Shown: positions 26,353 through 35,594 of the stretch, one piece after another
How the letters are laid out: each line of letters opens with the position of its first letter
Position numbering within the stretch: the first letter of the stretch is position 1
From: Kordiimonas gwangyangensis DSM 19435 = JCM 12864
GTDB taxonomy: Bacteria; Pseudomonadota; Alphaproteobacteria; Sphingomonadales; Kordiimonadaceae
Assembly: GCF_000375545.1 (NCBI RefSeq)
Contig: NZ_AQXF01000004.1
Span: 62,001-126,000 of the forward strand
Length of the DNA: 64,000 bases
Reading direction: 5' to 3'
Program-made: the position numbers and the translations under genes
Notes under the pieces: generated by a model
What the model saw: the letters and a program-made list of their open reading frames with translations, nothing else
Told to the model about the DNA's origin: nothing
The model's database searches: none

Positions 26353-26416
26353 GCCCGGAGTGCACCGGGCGAGCTAATGGCCGGGAGGCATCCTACCTGC
26401 GTCCCGGCCTTTTTTT
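26353..26416 (+). terminator. Double hairpin, Rho-independent terminator after the receptor
   Basis: The first hairpin is GCCCGG/CCGGGC at 26353-26370. The second, with arms GGCCGGGA (26379-26386) and TCCCGGCC (26402-26409), is followed by seven T. It should reduce read-through from the abundant receptor message into the GH43 gene. Confidence 0.85.
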
Positions 26417-26441
26417 GCCTATTTCAGATTGGGGAACGACG

Positions 26442-28106
26442 ATGAACAGACGATCACTTTTGAAAGTGCTTTTGGGAACTTCTGCCCTCGCCGCGTTGCC
26501 CATAAACCCTTTTGGCGGTTCGGCTTCGGCACAAGGCTCGCGCGCGTCATCGTCACTGGACCCTTACGCCGCCATGCGCTGGGGGCGTGGTTTTGAAGGC
26601 CAGCGCAAAGCCGACCTCGGCGACGGTACCTTTCTCAATCCTGTTTTTGCGGGCGATCATCCTGACCCCACCATCATGCGCGACGGGGAGGACTATTACC
26701 TCACCTTCTCCAGCTTCGACAGTTATCCGGGCATTGTCATCTGGCATAGTCGTGATCTCGTGAACTGGCGGCCAGTGACGGCAGCGCTCACGAAGCCGAT
26801 TGGCTCCGTATGGGCGCCGGAACTGACCAAACATGATGGCCGCTTCTACTGCTACATTCCGGCCCGCTTCCCGGACTACCGGTCCATTTATGTGATCCAT
26901 GCCGAGCGCATCGAAGGTCCGTGGTCTGACCCCATTGACCTGAAGCTCCACCACCATATCGACCCCGGCCATGCGGTGGCTGAGGACGGTACACGTTATC
27001 TGTTCCTATCGGGTGGTGACCGGGTGAAGCTCTCGCCTGATGGCCTCGCGCTCGCGGGTGAGGTGGAGCACGTCTATGACCCCTGGCGCTACCCGGAAGA
27101 CTGGGTGGTGGAAACTTTTGCGCCCGAGGGGCCGAAGGTTGTCCAGCGCGGGGAGTATTATTATATGGTCACGGCTGTTGGTGGCACCGCAGGCCCGCCC
27201 ACCGGGCATATGGTGATCATGGCGCGGTCGAAAACCCTCGACGGTCCATGGGAAGATGCGCCGATGAACCCCATCCTGCGCACCGAAAGCGCGGTTGAGA
27301 AATGGTGGTCCCGCGGTCATGCGACACTCTTTGAAGGCCCGGACAGCCAGTGGTGGATGATCTATCACGGCTATGAGAACGGCTATTGGACCCTCGGGCG
27401 GCAAGCACTGCTCGAGCCGGTCGCGTGGGGCGATGACGGTTGGCCGAAGCCGCTTGGTGGTGACCTCTCGAAACCGATCAGGAAGCCGATTGACCTTGGC
27501 CCACAACCCCACGGCCAGCCGCTCAGTGATGATTTCTCAAGCAACCGGTTCGGCCTGCAGTGGGCTTTTTATGACCCCGCGCCCGATGAGATGAAGCGCG
27601 TGCGCTATGGCAACCGCGAACTTTTTGTCACGGGTAAGGGTACAGAGCCCTCCAACTGCTCCCCCATCACCTGTATCTCGGGGGACCAGAGCTACCGAAT
27701 TGAAATGGATGTGGAAGTGGACGGCGCGACTGAAGCAGGCATGCTGCTTTTCTACAACCGCCGCCTCTATGCCGGGCTTGGCCTTGGACCAGATGGCCTC
27801 ATGATGCACCGCTATGGCCTGCCGCGCCGCCGCGGTGCGGTGCCGGGCCAGCGTGACCCGGGTGCGCCCAAGGTCCCTGTGCGTTCGCTTCGGTTCCGGC
27901 TGACAAACCGACAGAATATCCTGACCATCCACACCAGTGTGGACGGCGGCAGCAGTTGGCAAAAATTTGATGTGCAGATGGAAGTGTCTGGCTACCACCA
28001 CAATGTGGCCTATGACTTCCTGAGCCTTCGGCCCGGCTTTTATGCGGCGGGCAAGGGCACTGCGCGCTTCGCGAACTTCACCTACGAGGCGCTTTACGAT
28101 GATTAG
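26442..28106 (+). CDS. Glycoside hydrolase family 43 protein with C-terminal beta-sandwich
   Basis: The ATG at 26442 follows GGGGAACGACG and gives a Tat-type signal (MNRRSLLKVLLG, cleavage after about residue 30). The 554-residue protein has a five-bladed GH43 propeller with base Asp75 (DHPDPT), modulator Asp174 (HHIDPG) and acid Glu229 (APEGP). A C-terminal jelly-roll of about 190 residues follows. GH43 enzymes are mostly alpha-L-arabinofuranosidases, beta-xylosidases or galactan exo-enzymes. In a pectin locus, removal of arabinan or galactan side chains fits best. It lies behind the receptor terminator, so it is expressed by partial read-through or from its own weak promoter. Confidence 0.92.
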   Translation: MNRRSLLKVLLGTSALAALPINPFGGSASAQGSRASSSLDPYAAMRWGRGFEGQRKADLGDGTFLNPVFAGDHPDPTIMRDGEDYYLTFSSFDSYPGIVIWHSRDLVNWRPVTAALTKPIGSVWAPELTKHDGRFYCYIPARFPDYRSIYVIHAERIEGPWSDPIDLKLHHHIDPGHAVAEDGTRYLFLSGGDRVKLSPDGLALAGEVEHVYDPWRYPEDWVVETFAPEGPKVVQRGEYYYMVTAVGGTAGPPTGHMVIMARSKTLDGPWEDAPMNPILRTESAVEKWWSRGHATLFEGPDSQWWMIYHGYENGYWTLGRQALLEPVAWGDDGWPKPLGGDLSKPIRKPIDLGPQPHGQPLSDDFSSNRFGLQWAFYDPAPDEMKRVRYGNRELFVTGKGTEPSNCSPITCISGDQSYRIEMDVEVDGATEAGMLLFYNRRLYAGLGLGPDGLMMHRYGLPRRRGAVPGQRDPGAPKVPVRSLRFRLTNRQNILTIHTSVDGGSSWQKFDVQMEVSGYHHNVAYDFLSLRPGFYAAGKGTARFANFTYEALYDD

Positions 28107-28182
28107 GTCGTAAACCACCTCCTGGTACCCAGATCAGGGCGAGCCCCCCTTCCGACTTGTCTCTCCCTGGTTCTCAACCTCT

Positions 28183-28221
28183 GCCTGAAGTGGGCCCTCC
28201 AAGCCGCTTCAGGCTTTTTTT
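28183..28221 (+). terminator. Rho-independent terminator after GH43
   Basis: GCCTGAAG (28183-28190) pairs with CTTCAGGC (28207-28214) and is followed by seven T. It separates the GH43 gene from the convergent DUF6807 gene. Confidence 0.9.
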
Positions 28222-28262
28222 ATGCCGAAGCGGGTTGGGGTGCGAGATTAAGACTGTATGGG

Positions 28263-29138
28263 CTAGCGGAGGGTGATGTCGGCGCTCAGGACAACCGGAC
28301 GGTCTGTTGGGATGGCGGCTGGGCTACGGCCGGGCCATGCGCAGTTTTGCATGCTCAACTCCTGCCGCAGGATCCAGTTGTGCAATGGTTTGTCATTCAC
28401 CTCGCACGCAATGGAGAGCGATTGTGGCCATCCTGCCGGTGGGTTGCGGAACTGGAAGTCAACCTCGTCACCAGTTTCCACCGGGGCCGGTGTTGCGGTC
28501 AGGCTTTTGCCTTCTGACGAGATGTCCATCTTGTCAGCCCGTCCAAAGCGGAACGACAGCCCGCCATAGCCTTTTTCATTGTCTGACCCGGCAATGCTGA
28601 CGCCGGGTACAAGCGCCGTTAGCGCGACGCGGAGCTGAAGGCGGCGGCTGCCGTCTTTCTCCGGCCAGACGGTGACGGTAGTTTCTTCCCGCAGGAAGTC
28701 TGTCGGCGTCTCAAGCGCGTCGGTGCGCCAAAGCGTGCCGGTTTCAATGCGCACACCGCCGTCGGACTGCTGGCCGTAGGACTGGAAGGTGGGCACATAG
28801 CTGATATGGTCGCCAACCCAGGCGTCTCCCACGCTTTTGCCGTCAACAAACAGGCCGCGCCACGACCAGAAGATGCCGCGGTGATGGATGTGATCCTCCG
28901 GCGCATTCTCCGTCACGATCGCGCCACTCGGTGAAAACACCGGGTGCAGGTAATTGGCGCGCCAGGGTTCGTCCTTGGAAAGCGCGGCGATCTGGTACCT
29001 CAGCACCGGGCCCATGTCGTCATGCACATCGATATGGTCGCTATCCCCATTCACCGACAAGACACTCTCGGGCGTGTCGGTGCAGGACAGAAGCGCGAGC
29101 GTGAGAAGGCCCGCGCCGATGTGCTTGAGTTTCGTCAT
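28263..29138 (-). CDS. DUF6807 (PmoA-like) lipoprotein
   Basis: The ATG at 29138 overlaps the TRAP permease stop as ATGA and yields a lipoprotein signal with lipobox LLSC (Cys18), 291 residues in all. The conserved DHIHHRGIFWSW motif and overall layout match the DUF6807 family, annotated as PmoA in polysaccharide loci of Bacteroidetes and Planctomycetes. It is not related to methane monooxygenase, and the family function is unproven. It is the last gene of the hydratase-TRAP operon, so it probably acts in the periplasm on an oligo-uronide or its derivative. Confidence 0.85.
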   Translation of the reverse strand: MTKLKHIGAGLLTLALLSCTDTPESVLSVNGDSDHIDVHDDMGPVLRYQIAALSKDEPWRANYLHPVFSPSGAIVTENAPEDHIHHRGIFWSWRGLFVDGKSVGDAWVGDHISYVPTFQSYGQQSDGGVRIETGTLWRTDALETPTDFLREETTVTVWPEKDGSRRLQLRVALTALVPGVSIAGSDNEKGYGGLSFRFGRADKMDISSEGKSLTATPAPVETGDEVDFQFRNPPAGWPQSLSIACEVNDKPLHNWILRQELSMQNCAWPGRSPAAIPTDRPVVLSADITLR

Positions 29139-30415
29139 TTCAGGAGGTTCGGCAGCCAGAGTGAGATGATCGGCACATAGGCTACGAGGATCAGCACCGC
29201 GAGGCCTGCGATATAGAAAGGCCACAGCGTTTTGAGTGTTTGCGCGATACTGATCTTGCCGATGGCGGTACCCACAAACAGCACCGATCCCACAGGTGGC
29301 GTGATGAGCCCGATGCCGGCGTTCAGCACAAGGATGATGCCGAACTGCACGGGGTCGATGCTGAAGGCCTTGGCGATCGGCAAAAAGATCGGTGTGCAGA
29401 TGATGATAAGTGGCGCCATGTCCATGAACGTACCAAGGATCAGAAGCGCGATGTTGATCAGGATCAGGATGCCAAGCGGGCTGTCGGTCAGCGCGCTGAT
29501 GGCTTCCACGGCTTTTGTGGGCACTTCAAGGTAGGCCATGAGCCAACCGAAGGCGGCGGCGGATGAGATCACGAACAGGATCACCCCGCTCATTTTTGCG
29601 GCGCGCATGCAGGCGGCAAAAAATTCGGACCACGGCAGGTCACGGTAGAGAAGGGCGGTGACCGCAAGCGCATAAAGCACAGCGACGGATGCGGATTCAA
29701 CGGCTGTGAAGATGCCTGCTCGGATACCACCAAAGATCACGAAAATCAGCAAAAGACCCGGAAGCGCAGCTATAAAACGGATGGCGAGTTCCTGTAAGCC
29801 GGGGAACTTGGCCGTTTCATAGCCGCGCTTGCGAGCGATGATATACGCCGTGATCATGACCGATAGCATGAGGAGGAGTGCGGGGATGATGCCCGCCGCG
29901 AACAGGTCCGCGATCGAGATTGAACCGCCAGCTGACGCCGAATAAAGAATGAGGTTGTGCGAGGGCGGCACCAGAAGCGCCACCAGCGCCGAGGCGACAG
30001 TCACATTCACCGCATAGTCGCGGTCATAGCCGCGTTTGACCATCTGCGGGATCATGGCCCCACCAACGGCGGATACGTCCGCGAGGGCCGAACCCGACAC
30101 ACCGCCAAAGAACAGGCACGACAGCACGTTGACCTGGCCAAGCCCGCCACGGATATGGCCGACAAAGGCGGAGGCGAGTGCAATCAGCTTGGCTGAAATG
30201 CCGCCACTCATCATCAGTTGCCCGGCAAAGATGAAAAGCGGGATGGCGATGAGGGTGGAACTGTCGGTACCCGCGACCGTTTCAATCACAAACACATGGG
30301 CCGGCAGGCCAAGGTACAGCACGGTGACAAACGACGCGCTCGCGAGTGCGAAAGCAACCGGTACACCAAGGAGCAGCAGGATCAGGAAAACAAAAAACAG
30401 GATACTAATGGCCAT
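29135..30415 (-). CDS. dctM: TRAP transporter large permease (DctM)
   Basis: 426 residues with about 12 membrane segments and typical DctM stretches (ATVSITNTWAG is absent; instead LFIFAGQLMMSGGIS, LVPPSHNLILYSASAGGS and GLITPPVGSVLFVG). It provides the Na+-driven channel of a TRAP uptake system. The gene overlaps dctQ by 11 bases and the DUF6807 gene by 4, showing tight coupling. In this locus the likely cargo is an unsaturated or saturated uronate. Confidence 0.95.
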   Translation of the reverse strand: MAISILFFVFLILLLLGVPVAFALASASFVTVLYLGLPAHVFVIETVAGTDSSTLIAIPLFIFAGQLMMSGGISAKLIALASAFVGHIRGGLGQVNVLSCLFFGGVSGSALADVSAVGGAMIPQMVKRGYDRDYAVNVTVASALVALLVPPSHNLILYSASAGGSISIADLFAAGIIPALLLMLSVMITAYIIARKRGYETAKFPGLQELAIRFIAALPGLLLIFVIFGGIRAGIFTAVESASVAVLYALAVTALLYRDLPWSEFFAACMRAAKMSGVILFVISSAAAFGWLMAYLEVPTKAVEAISALTDSPLGILILINIALLILGTFMDMAPLIIICTPIFLPIAKAFSIDPVQFGIILVLNAGIGLITPPVGSVLFVGTAIGKISIAQTLKTLWPFYIAGLAVLILVAYVPIISLWLPNLLK

Positions 30416-30929
30416 GGGTCTGCTCCATCACTTGGGCGGCGGTGGAGGCCGGTGTGGTGGCGATGAAAAAGCGCTCGATGGCGAAAAGCGCAATGAGTGC
30501 GCCGCCTAAAGCGAACGGTACAAAATAGATGCCGGTGGGCATGGCAGCGCCCGCCACCTTGATACCCCAGGTTTCCCCCGCCATGATCGTGGACCAGATG
30601 GCAAGGGTCAGGCCGATAATGGCGCAGACAGCGCGGGCAAGCGCCTCAAGGCGTGGTCGCCAAACCTCGTTCGCGGCTTCAACAAGCAGAAGGAAGCGGA
30701 AGTGTGCTTCGCTGCGGATGCCGATGGCGGCACCCAGCATCAGCGCGAATTTGAGCATCAGGAGCGCAACAGGCTCGGTCCAGCTTGGCGAGTCGTTGAG
30801 CGCATAACGCCCGATCACCTGCCAGACTTCCACGAGCACCAGCAGCACCAGCGCGCTGCATGAACCAATGAGCGCCAGCAGCGCCAGTATCCTGAAGGGG
30901 CCTTTTTCGAGGCCATCACTATCTGTCAT
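30405..30929 (-). CDS. dctQ: TRAP transporter small permease (DctQ)
   Basis: 174 residues with four predicted membrane helices and the conserved region GRYALNDSPSWTEPVALLML, where the Trp-Thr-Glu element is characteristic of DctQ. It forms the membrane complex with the downstream large permease. It starts about 42 bases after the binding-protein gene. Confidence 0.93.
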   Translation of the reverse strand: MTDSDGLEKGPFRILALLALIGSCSALVLLVLVEVWQVIGRYALNDSPSWTEPVALLMLKFALMLGAAIGIRSEAHFRFLLLVEAANEVWRPRLEALARAVCAIIGLTLAIWSTIMAGETWGIKVAGAAMPTGIYFVPFALGGALIALFAIERFFIATTPASTAAQVMEQTHGH

Positions 30930-30971
30930 TCATCCCTCCCCAGGGTTCACATGAAGGCCGGTCTCTCTCGC

Positions 30972-31964
30972 TCAGGCCTGCGCGCGCACGGCGTCATACA
31001 GGCGGCGAATTTCCGGGTCCTTGAGGTATTGTTCGAGAAGCGGTTCGGCGGCCTTGCGGAAAGCTGGCTTGTCGACCGCGTTAATCTTCACGCCAGCCTC
31101 GGTTACTATGGAGCGCGACCTATCAACCGCGGCGTCCCAGTGTGTGCGCATCACCGGCACCGAGCGTTTTGCTGCATCAAAAATGACGCCGCTCACATCC
31201 GCCCCAAGCTCATTCGCGACCTTCTCCGACATCAGCAGCATGTCGGGCGCGAAAGAGTGTTCGGTCTCGGACCAATAGTTCGCAATCTTGTATTGCTGGC
31301 TGGTCTGGAAGCTGGGCCAGTTGTTCTCTGCACCATCAATCAGGTGGGTCTGAAGGCTTGAGAAAACCTCACCGTAGGAAAGCGGTGTCGGGTTGGCGCC
31401 AAGGCCAGCGACGGTCTCAATGAAAATATCCGACTGCGGCACCCGGAGCTTGAGGCCATGCAGGTCCTCAGGCATCTCAATGGGGTGGCGCGTGTTGTAG
31501 AAATTGCGCGAACCGGAATCATAGATCGCAAGGCCGACGAGGCCGATTTCGCGGCACGCAGCGAGGATCTCTTCACCCACCGGGCCATCAAACACCCGGC
31601 GCATATGCTCGGTCGAATCGAAAACATAGGGCAGCGACATGATGCGTGTGGCGGGCACCGCATTATTGAGCGCGGAACTGTGCACGCGAGTGCAGGCAAG
31701 CGCGCCGATGCGGGCAAGCTGGATGGTATCTTTCTCGCGCCCCAATTGGCCGGAGTGGTATACGCGGAAGCCGACCTCGCCACTGGTAGCGGCGCCCAGC
31801 TCCTTGTCCATCCACTGCATCGCTTTCACGGTCGGGAAATCGGACACATGCACTTCGGCAATGCGCAGCAGTTCAGCAGGTGTCGCGGCTTTGGCAATGC
31901 CCGCCATCAGGGGGGCAAGTGCGGTGCCAGTGAGGCCTGCAAGGAGATGTCGTCTGTTCAACAT
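30972..31964 (-). CDS. dctP: TRAP transporter substrate-binding protein (DctP)
   Basis: 330 residues from the ATG at 31964, preceded by AAAGGAG; a GTG 12 bases further up is less likely. A twin-arginine-like signal (LNRRHLLAGLTG) precedes a DctP fold with the conserved carboxylate-binding Arg region GLKLRVPQSDIF and PLSYGEVFSSLQTHLIDGAENNW. It captures an acidic sugar in the periplasm. It lies five bases after the stop region of the hydratase gene. Confidence 0.93.
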   Translation of the reverse strand: MLNRRHLLAGLTGTALAPLMAGIAKAATPAELLRIAEVHVSDFPTVKAMQWMDKELGAATSGEVGFRVYHSGQLGREKDTIQLARIGALACTRVHSSALNNAVPATRIMSLPYVFDSTEHMRRVFDGPVGEEILAACREIGLVGLAIYDSGSRNFYNTRHPIEMPEDLHGLKLRVPQSDIFIETVAGLGANPTPLSYGEVFSSLQTHLIDGAENNWPSFQTSQQYKIANYWSETEHSFAPDMLLMSEKVANELGADVSGVIFDAAKRSVPVMRTHWDAAVDRSRSIVTEAGVKINAVDKPAFRKAAEPLLEQYLKDPEIRRLYDAVRAQA

Positions 31965-31981
31965 GTCGCCATCCACTCCTT

Positions 31982-32821
31982 TCAGTTCTCGAATGCGGCG
32001 GGGAATGCCTCCGGCTCTGCTTCACCTTTGACGGCTTGGCAGAAAATGTCACCATCTTTCCCGAAGCTGATGCGGGAGTTTTGGCCGGGTAGAATATCAT
32101 GTACCCCAGTGATTGCCCCGCTCGAAACAAGGCAGCCGGCCTTGAGCGGCATGCCGCGTTTGGCAGACAGTTCCAGCAGGAAACGTACCGATTCGTAAGG
32201 ACCACCGGGCAGGCCAGCCGCGGTGCCGGTGGCAATGCTCGCGCCCTCAATGAATGTCTCGGCCGTCCAGTCTTCAAAAGCGCGGTCCTGCCAGCCTTTG
32301 AGTTCGGGTCCCACGATCAGGCTCGCGTTGTTACCGAAGTCGGAGACAATCACCTTGGGGCCAAGCTCATTGATGGTGGCAAGCGGGCTGCTCGCGATCT
32401 CGACACCGATATAAACGTTCGAGACGACGGCGCGGGCTTCCTCGCGCGTCCAGCTTGTTTTACCTGTGGGTGTGTCTTCGCCAATTTCGAGCACAAATTC
32501 GGCTTCCACGGCGCCAAACCCACCTTCAAAGATGGCGGAGGCTGTGGGTTCGTCACTCGTGCGTACAATATGGCGGTTGAAAATGGGACCGACCAGCCGG
32601 TCCATGCCGAACTCGGTGGCTAGCGGTTCGCCGATCCGGCCCACTTTCCAACCACCTACTTCATCCTGCCAAAGCTCAATCGCCGCGTCCTGGATATGAT
32701 AGGATTGGCTGATGTCATCAGGGATCGTGCCGGGATAGTCCGGGAGCGACTGGCCCTTGGCGCGGGCCGAAACAAAGGCGCGGGCAATCTGCCCGGCAGA
32801 TGGATGTTTCATACTGTTCAT
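31982..32821 (-). CDS. 2-keto-4-pentenoate hydratase family protein
   Basis: 279 residues of the fumarylacetoacetase/hydratase (MhpD/HpcG) fold, with the acidic metal-binding signature AEAEFVLEIGED-like (VEAEFVLEIGED) and GVEIASSP. MhpD enzymes hydrate 2-oxo-4-enoates. It leads the TRAP/DUF6807 operon and has an operator 42 bases upstream. This placement suggests action on an unsaturated keto-acid from uronate breakdown rather than on aromatic catabolites; that is inference. A second in-frame ATG nine bases downstream is possible. Confidence 0.88.
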   Translation of the reverse strand: MNSMKHPSAGQIARAFVSARAKGQSLPDYPGTIPDDISQSYHIQDAAIELWQDEVGGWKVGRIGEPLATEFGMDRLVGPIFNRHIVRTSDEPTASAIFEGGFGAVEAEFVLEIGEDTPTGKTSWTREEARAVVSNVYIGVEIASSPLATINELGPKVIVSDFGNNASLIVGPELKGWQDRAFEDWTAETFIEGASIATGTAAGLPGGPYESVRFLLELSAKRGMPLKAGCLVSSGAITGVHDILPGQNSRISFGKDGDIFCQAVKGEAEPEAFPAAFEN

Positions 32822-32862
32822 ACTTTCTTCCCTGTCCCCAAACCCTATCGGAATAAATTTAT

Positions 32863-32878
32863 GGTAACCGGTGTCATT
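32863..32878. promoter_or_regulatory. LacI-type operator 4 (GGTAACCGGTGTCATT)
   Basis: The right half CCGGTGTCATT is identical to the receptor copies. It lies 42 bases upstream of the hydratase-TRAP operon. Its centre is 79 bases from operator 5, which serves the divergent pectate lyase. Confidence 0.78.
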
Positions 32879-32941
32879 TTTTGGTTAAGTTAGACCTCAG
32901 GTACATATCCTTGCTTCCCACAAGGCAAAAGAAACGCTATA

Positions 32942-32957
32942 GGAAACCGGTGTCATT
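32942..32957. promoter_or_regulatory. LacI-type operator 5 (GGAAACCGGTGTCATT)
   Basis: It shares CCGGTGTCATT with operator 4 and faces the pectate lyase gene, 79 bases upstream of its ATG. The pair could allow looping across the divergent promoters. Confidence 0.78.
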
Positions 32958-33035
32958 TGCAAATGTTATTGGTTCCTGTTTTAAGGTTTAGCCCCGAAGG
33001 TCAAGGTTCGCGGGGCAGAAAAGGGGAGAGATTCT

Positions 33036-34406
33036 ATGAAGTTGCGTGTTGCACAGTTCGTGCGTCCGCTTGTTTGTGCCGCTCTGTTTGCGGTTGGGTC
33101 CACTTTTGCGGTCGCATCGGCCGCATACGCGGAAGATGTGGCGGCAAGCAGTCTTGCCTTCCCGGGCGCTGAGGGCTGGGCCAAAAACACACCCGGCGGC
33201 CGCGGTGGCAAGATTATCAAGGTCACCAACCTGAATGCAGGCGGTCCCGGTTCGCTTGTGGAAGCGCTGGCGGCTGAAGGTCCTCGTATTGTTGTTTTTG
33301 AGGTCGGCGGCGTGATCGATCTGGGCGCCAGTGAATTCAAGATCAAATCACCTTTCCTGACTGTGGCGGGCCAGACCGCGCCGTCGCCGGGCATCACCAT
33401 CATCCGCGGCGGGCTGACCATCGCGACCAATGATGTGATCATCCAGCACCTGCGCATTCGCCCCGGTGAAGGTGGTTTCGCCAAACGCAGCGGTCACGAC
33501 ATTGATGCCATCACCACAACGGCGGGCGCCTATAATGTGATTGTGGACCACTGCTCGCTCACCTGGGCGACGGACGAGAATATGTCTGCTTCCGGCCCGC
33601 GCTTCACCGGCGAAACACCAGACGACTGGCGCAAAGGCACGAGCCACGCCATCACCTTCAGCCATAACCTTGTGGCCGAAGGGCTGTCGCATTCGACCCA
33701 TGCGAAAGGCGAACACTCCAAGGGCTCGCTCATCCATGATAACGTCAGCGACATCCTGATTTACGCGAACCTCTATGCGCACAATTATGAGCGAAACCCG
33801 CTGTTCAAGGGCGGTGTGCGTGGCGCGGTGGTAAACAACTTCATCTATAACCCGGGCCAGCGCGGCATCCACTACAACCTTCAGGGGCTTGAGTGGGGCA
33901 AGGTTGCGCCAGTGAACGGCCACCTCACAGCAGTCGGTAACGTGCTGCGTGCGGGGCCAGACACACCAACACCGTCGTCCTTCCTGATGATTGGCGGTGT
34001 GGGTGACCTTGATTATTACAGCAAGGACAATGTGGCCGTTGACCGTATTGGTGAACCGATCCAGGAAGTGGGTCACTATACTGTCGGTGGCGGCAAGGTC
34101 TTGAAGGCAAAAAAGCCGCTTGATTGGCCCGCAGGCCTCAAAGCCAAATCGTCTGGTGAGGTGGAAACATGGGTACTCGCAACCGTGGGCGCCCGCCCGT
34201 GGGACCGGGACTATAACGACACCCGCATCCTGGCCGATGTGGCCGAAGGGCGCGGCGAGATCATCGATAGTGAGCAGGAAGTAGGCGGGTATCCGAAGAT
34301 GAAGGAAACCCATCGTGCCTTCGACCCTGAGCTTTGGAACCTGCACGACATGACACCGCGTTCCGCCGATGCGCTCGATAGTGGCTCTAAGGCCAAAGGC
34401 ACTTAA
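33036..34406 (+). CDS. Secreted pectate lyase-like right-handed beta-helix protein
   Basis: 456 residues with a signal peptide ending near residue 32 (ASAAYA). The mature part starts FPGAEGWAKNTPGGRGGKI, the classic opening of PL1-type pectate lyases. Helix rungs follow, with VDHCSLTWATDENM and FSHNLVAEGLSHSTH, carrying the usual Asp/His acidic Ca2+ site. It cleaves polygalacturonate by beta-elimination, giving the unsaturated uronates that KduI/KduD process. It has its own LacI-type operator and lies just ahead of the regulator gene. The exact PL family number is not certain from sight. Confidence 0.92.
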   Translation: MKLRVAQFVRPLVCAALFAVGSTFAVASAAYAEDVAASSLAFPGAEGWAKNTPGGRGGKIIKVTNLNAGGPGSLVEALAAEGPRIVVFEVGGVIDLGASEFKIKSPFLTVAGQTAPSPGITIIRGGLTIATNDVIIQHLRIRPGEGGFAKRSGHDIDAITTTAGAYNVIVDHCSLTWATDENMSASGPRFTGETPDDWRKGTSHAITFSHNLVAEGLSHSTHAKGEHSKGSLIHDNVSDILIYANLYAHNYERNPLFKGGVRGAVVNNFIYNPGQRGIHYNLQGLEWGKVAPVNGHLTAVGNVLRAGPDTPTPSSFLMIGGVGDLDYYSKDNVAVDRIGEPIQEVGHYTVGGGKVLKAKKPLDWPAGLKAKSSGEVETWVLATVGARPWDRDYNDTRILADVAEGRGEIIDSEQEVGGYPKMKETHRAFDPELWNLHDMTPRSADALDSGSKAKGT

Positions 34407-34486
34407 GCGGCGGAAAATTAGGGGCTGGTGTCGCGCGGACGTGCGCACTAAGCTCCCCGAAATCAAAGAAGGGCTGGGATGGGCCT

Positions 34487-34508
34487 GTCGCGGCGTTCGC
34501 GCCGCGAC
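34487..34508 (+). promoter_or_regulatory. Perfect 9-bp hairpin with TTCG loop in the lacI leader
   Basis: GTCGCGGCG (34487-34495), TTCG, then CGCCGCGAC (34500-34508). The very stable stem ends 20 bases before the regulator's TTG start and has no T tract. It could terminate weakly, protect an mRNA end, or slow translation initiation. Confidence 0.6.
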
Positions 34509-34528
34509 GAACTAGGGGAAGGTAAGCG

Positions 34529-35545
34529 TTGAAAACCAAACTGACGATCAATGACATCGCGCGGCTTGCGAATGTCTCGAAGAAGACCGTATCGCGCGTC
34601 ATCAACGATTCGCCGCGGGTGCGTGCCGAGACGCGGGACCGCATCAAGGCCATCATCGCCGAGCATGACTTCTCGCCTGACCTGCAGGCGCGTGCACTGG
34701 CGTTCCGCCGCTCCTTCCTTGTCGCCATGATTTACGATAACCCGAGCCCGCAGTATGTGGTGAACATGCAGCGCGGCATCCTTGATACGCTCGAGGACAC
34801 CGCCTACCAGCTGGTGGTGCGCCCGTGTGATCGGAATGCGCCGCGCTTCTATGAGGCTATGCAGGCCTTTCTCGAACAACAGCGCCTTTTTGGCGCCATC
34901 CTGCCGCCGTCGGTATCGGAAGATGAAAAGGTGGCTGAACTTCTGCGCGCCGCCAACTGCCCCTATGTGCGCATTGCCTCCGTCGTGCTCGATGAACCTG
35001 ACCGCATGATCTGGACCCACGATGCCGAGGGTGCGGCACAGGCCGCCCGCCACATCGCCAAACTTGGCCACACACGGATTGCGCACATCCGCGGTCTTGA
35101 GACTTTCCGCTCCTCGCACGAGCGTCTACGCGGCTTCAAGTCCGGCCTTGCCGAGCATGGCCTAGACCTGCCCGACGATATGGTGATCGAGGGTGGTTAT
35201 ACCTTCGATTCGGGTGTGGAATGCGCGCGTATACTGCTGTCGCGCACTGACCGGCCGACCGCCATTTTTGCCGGTAACGACGAGATGGCGCTCGGTGTCT
35301 ATCAGGTCGCGCGCGAGATGAAGCTGCGGGTGCCGTATGATGTGTCCATCGTCGGTTTCGATGACACACCGATTGCCTCGCGTGTGTCGCCGACGCTCAC
35401 GACCGTGAAACTGCCGATCCGCGAGATGGGCAAGTCGGCCGCGGCCATGCTGCTCGCGCCCGCGGACGCGCCGAAACGCACGGAGCCCATCAGTTTCATG
35501 CCCGAAATTGTGGTCAGGGAATCGACCGCCAAACCGGCAAAATAA
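34529..35545 (+). CDS. LacI family transcriptional regulator of the pectin locus
   Basis: 338 residues. The N-terminal helix-turn-helix (TINDIARLANVSKKTVSRVIN) and hinge are followed by a periplasmic-binding-like effector domain with GHTRIAHIRG, AIFAGNDEMALGVY and SIVGFDDTPIASRVSPTLTTV. The start is TTG at 34529 with AGGGGAAGG upstream. Its position at the centre of the locus, and six CCGG-centred palindromes in front of all surrounding units, make it the probable repressor. The effector is likely a keto-deoxy sugar acid such as KDG, as for KdgR-type systems (inference). Confidence 0.93.
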   Translation: MKTKLTINDIARLANVSKKTVSRVINDSPRVRAETRDRIKAIIAEHDFSPDLQARALAFRRSFLVAMIYDNPSPQYVVNMQRGILDTLEDTAYQLVVRPCDRNAPRFYEAMQAFLEQQRLFGAILPPSVSEDEKVAELLRAANCPYVRIASVVLDEPDRMIWTHDAEGAAQAARHIAKLGHTRIAHIRGLETFRSSHERLRGFKSGLAEHGLDLPDDMVIEGGYTFDSGVECARILLSRTDRPTAIFAGNDEMALGVYQVAREMKLRVPYDVSIVGFDDTPIASRVSPTLTTVKLPIREMGKSAAAMLLAPADAPKRTEPISFMPEIVVRESTAKPAK

Positions 35546-35594
35546 ACCGAGATTTCATTTGCACGGCAGGGCCCAAGCATATATGTTTTTGAAA

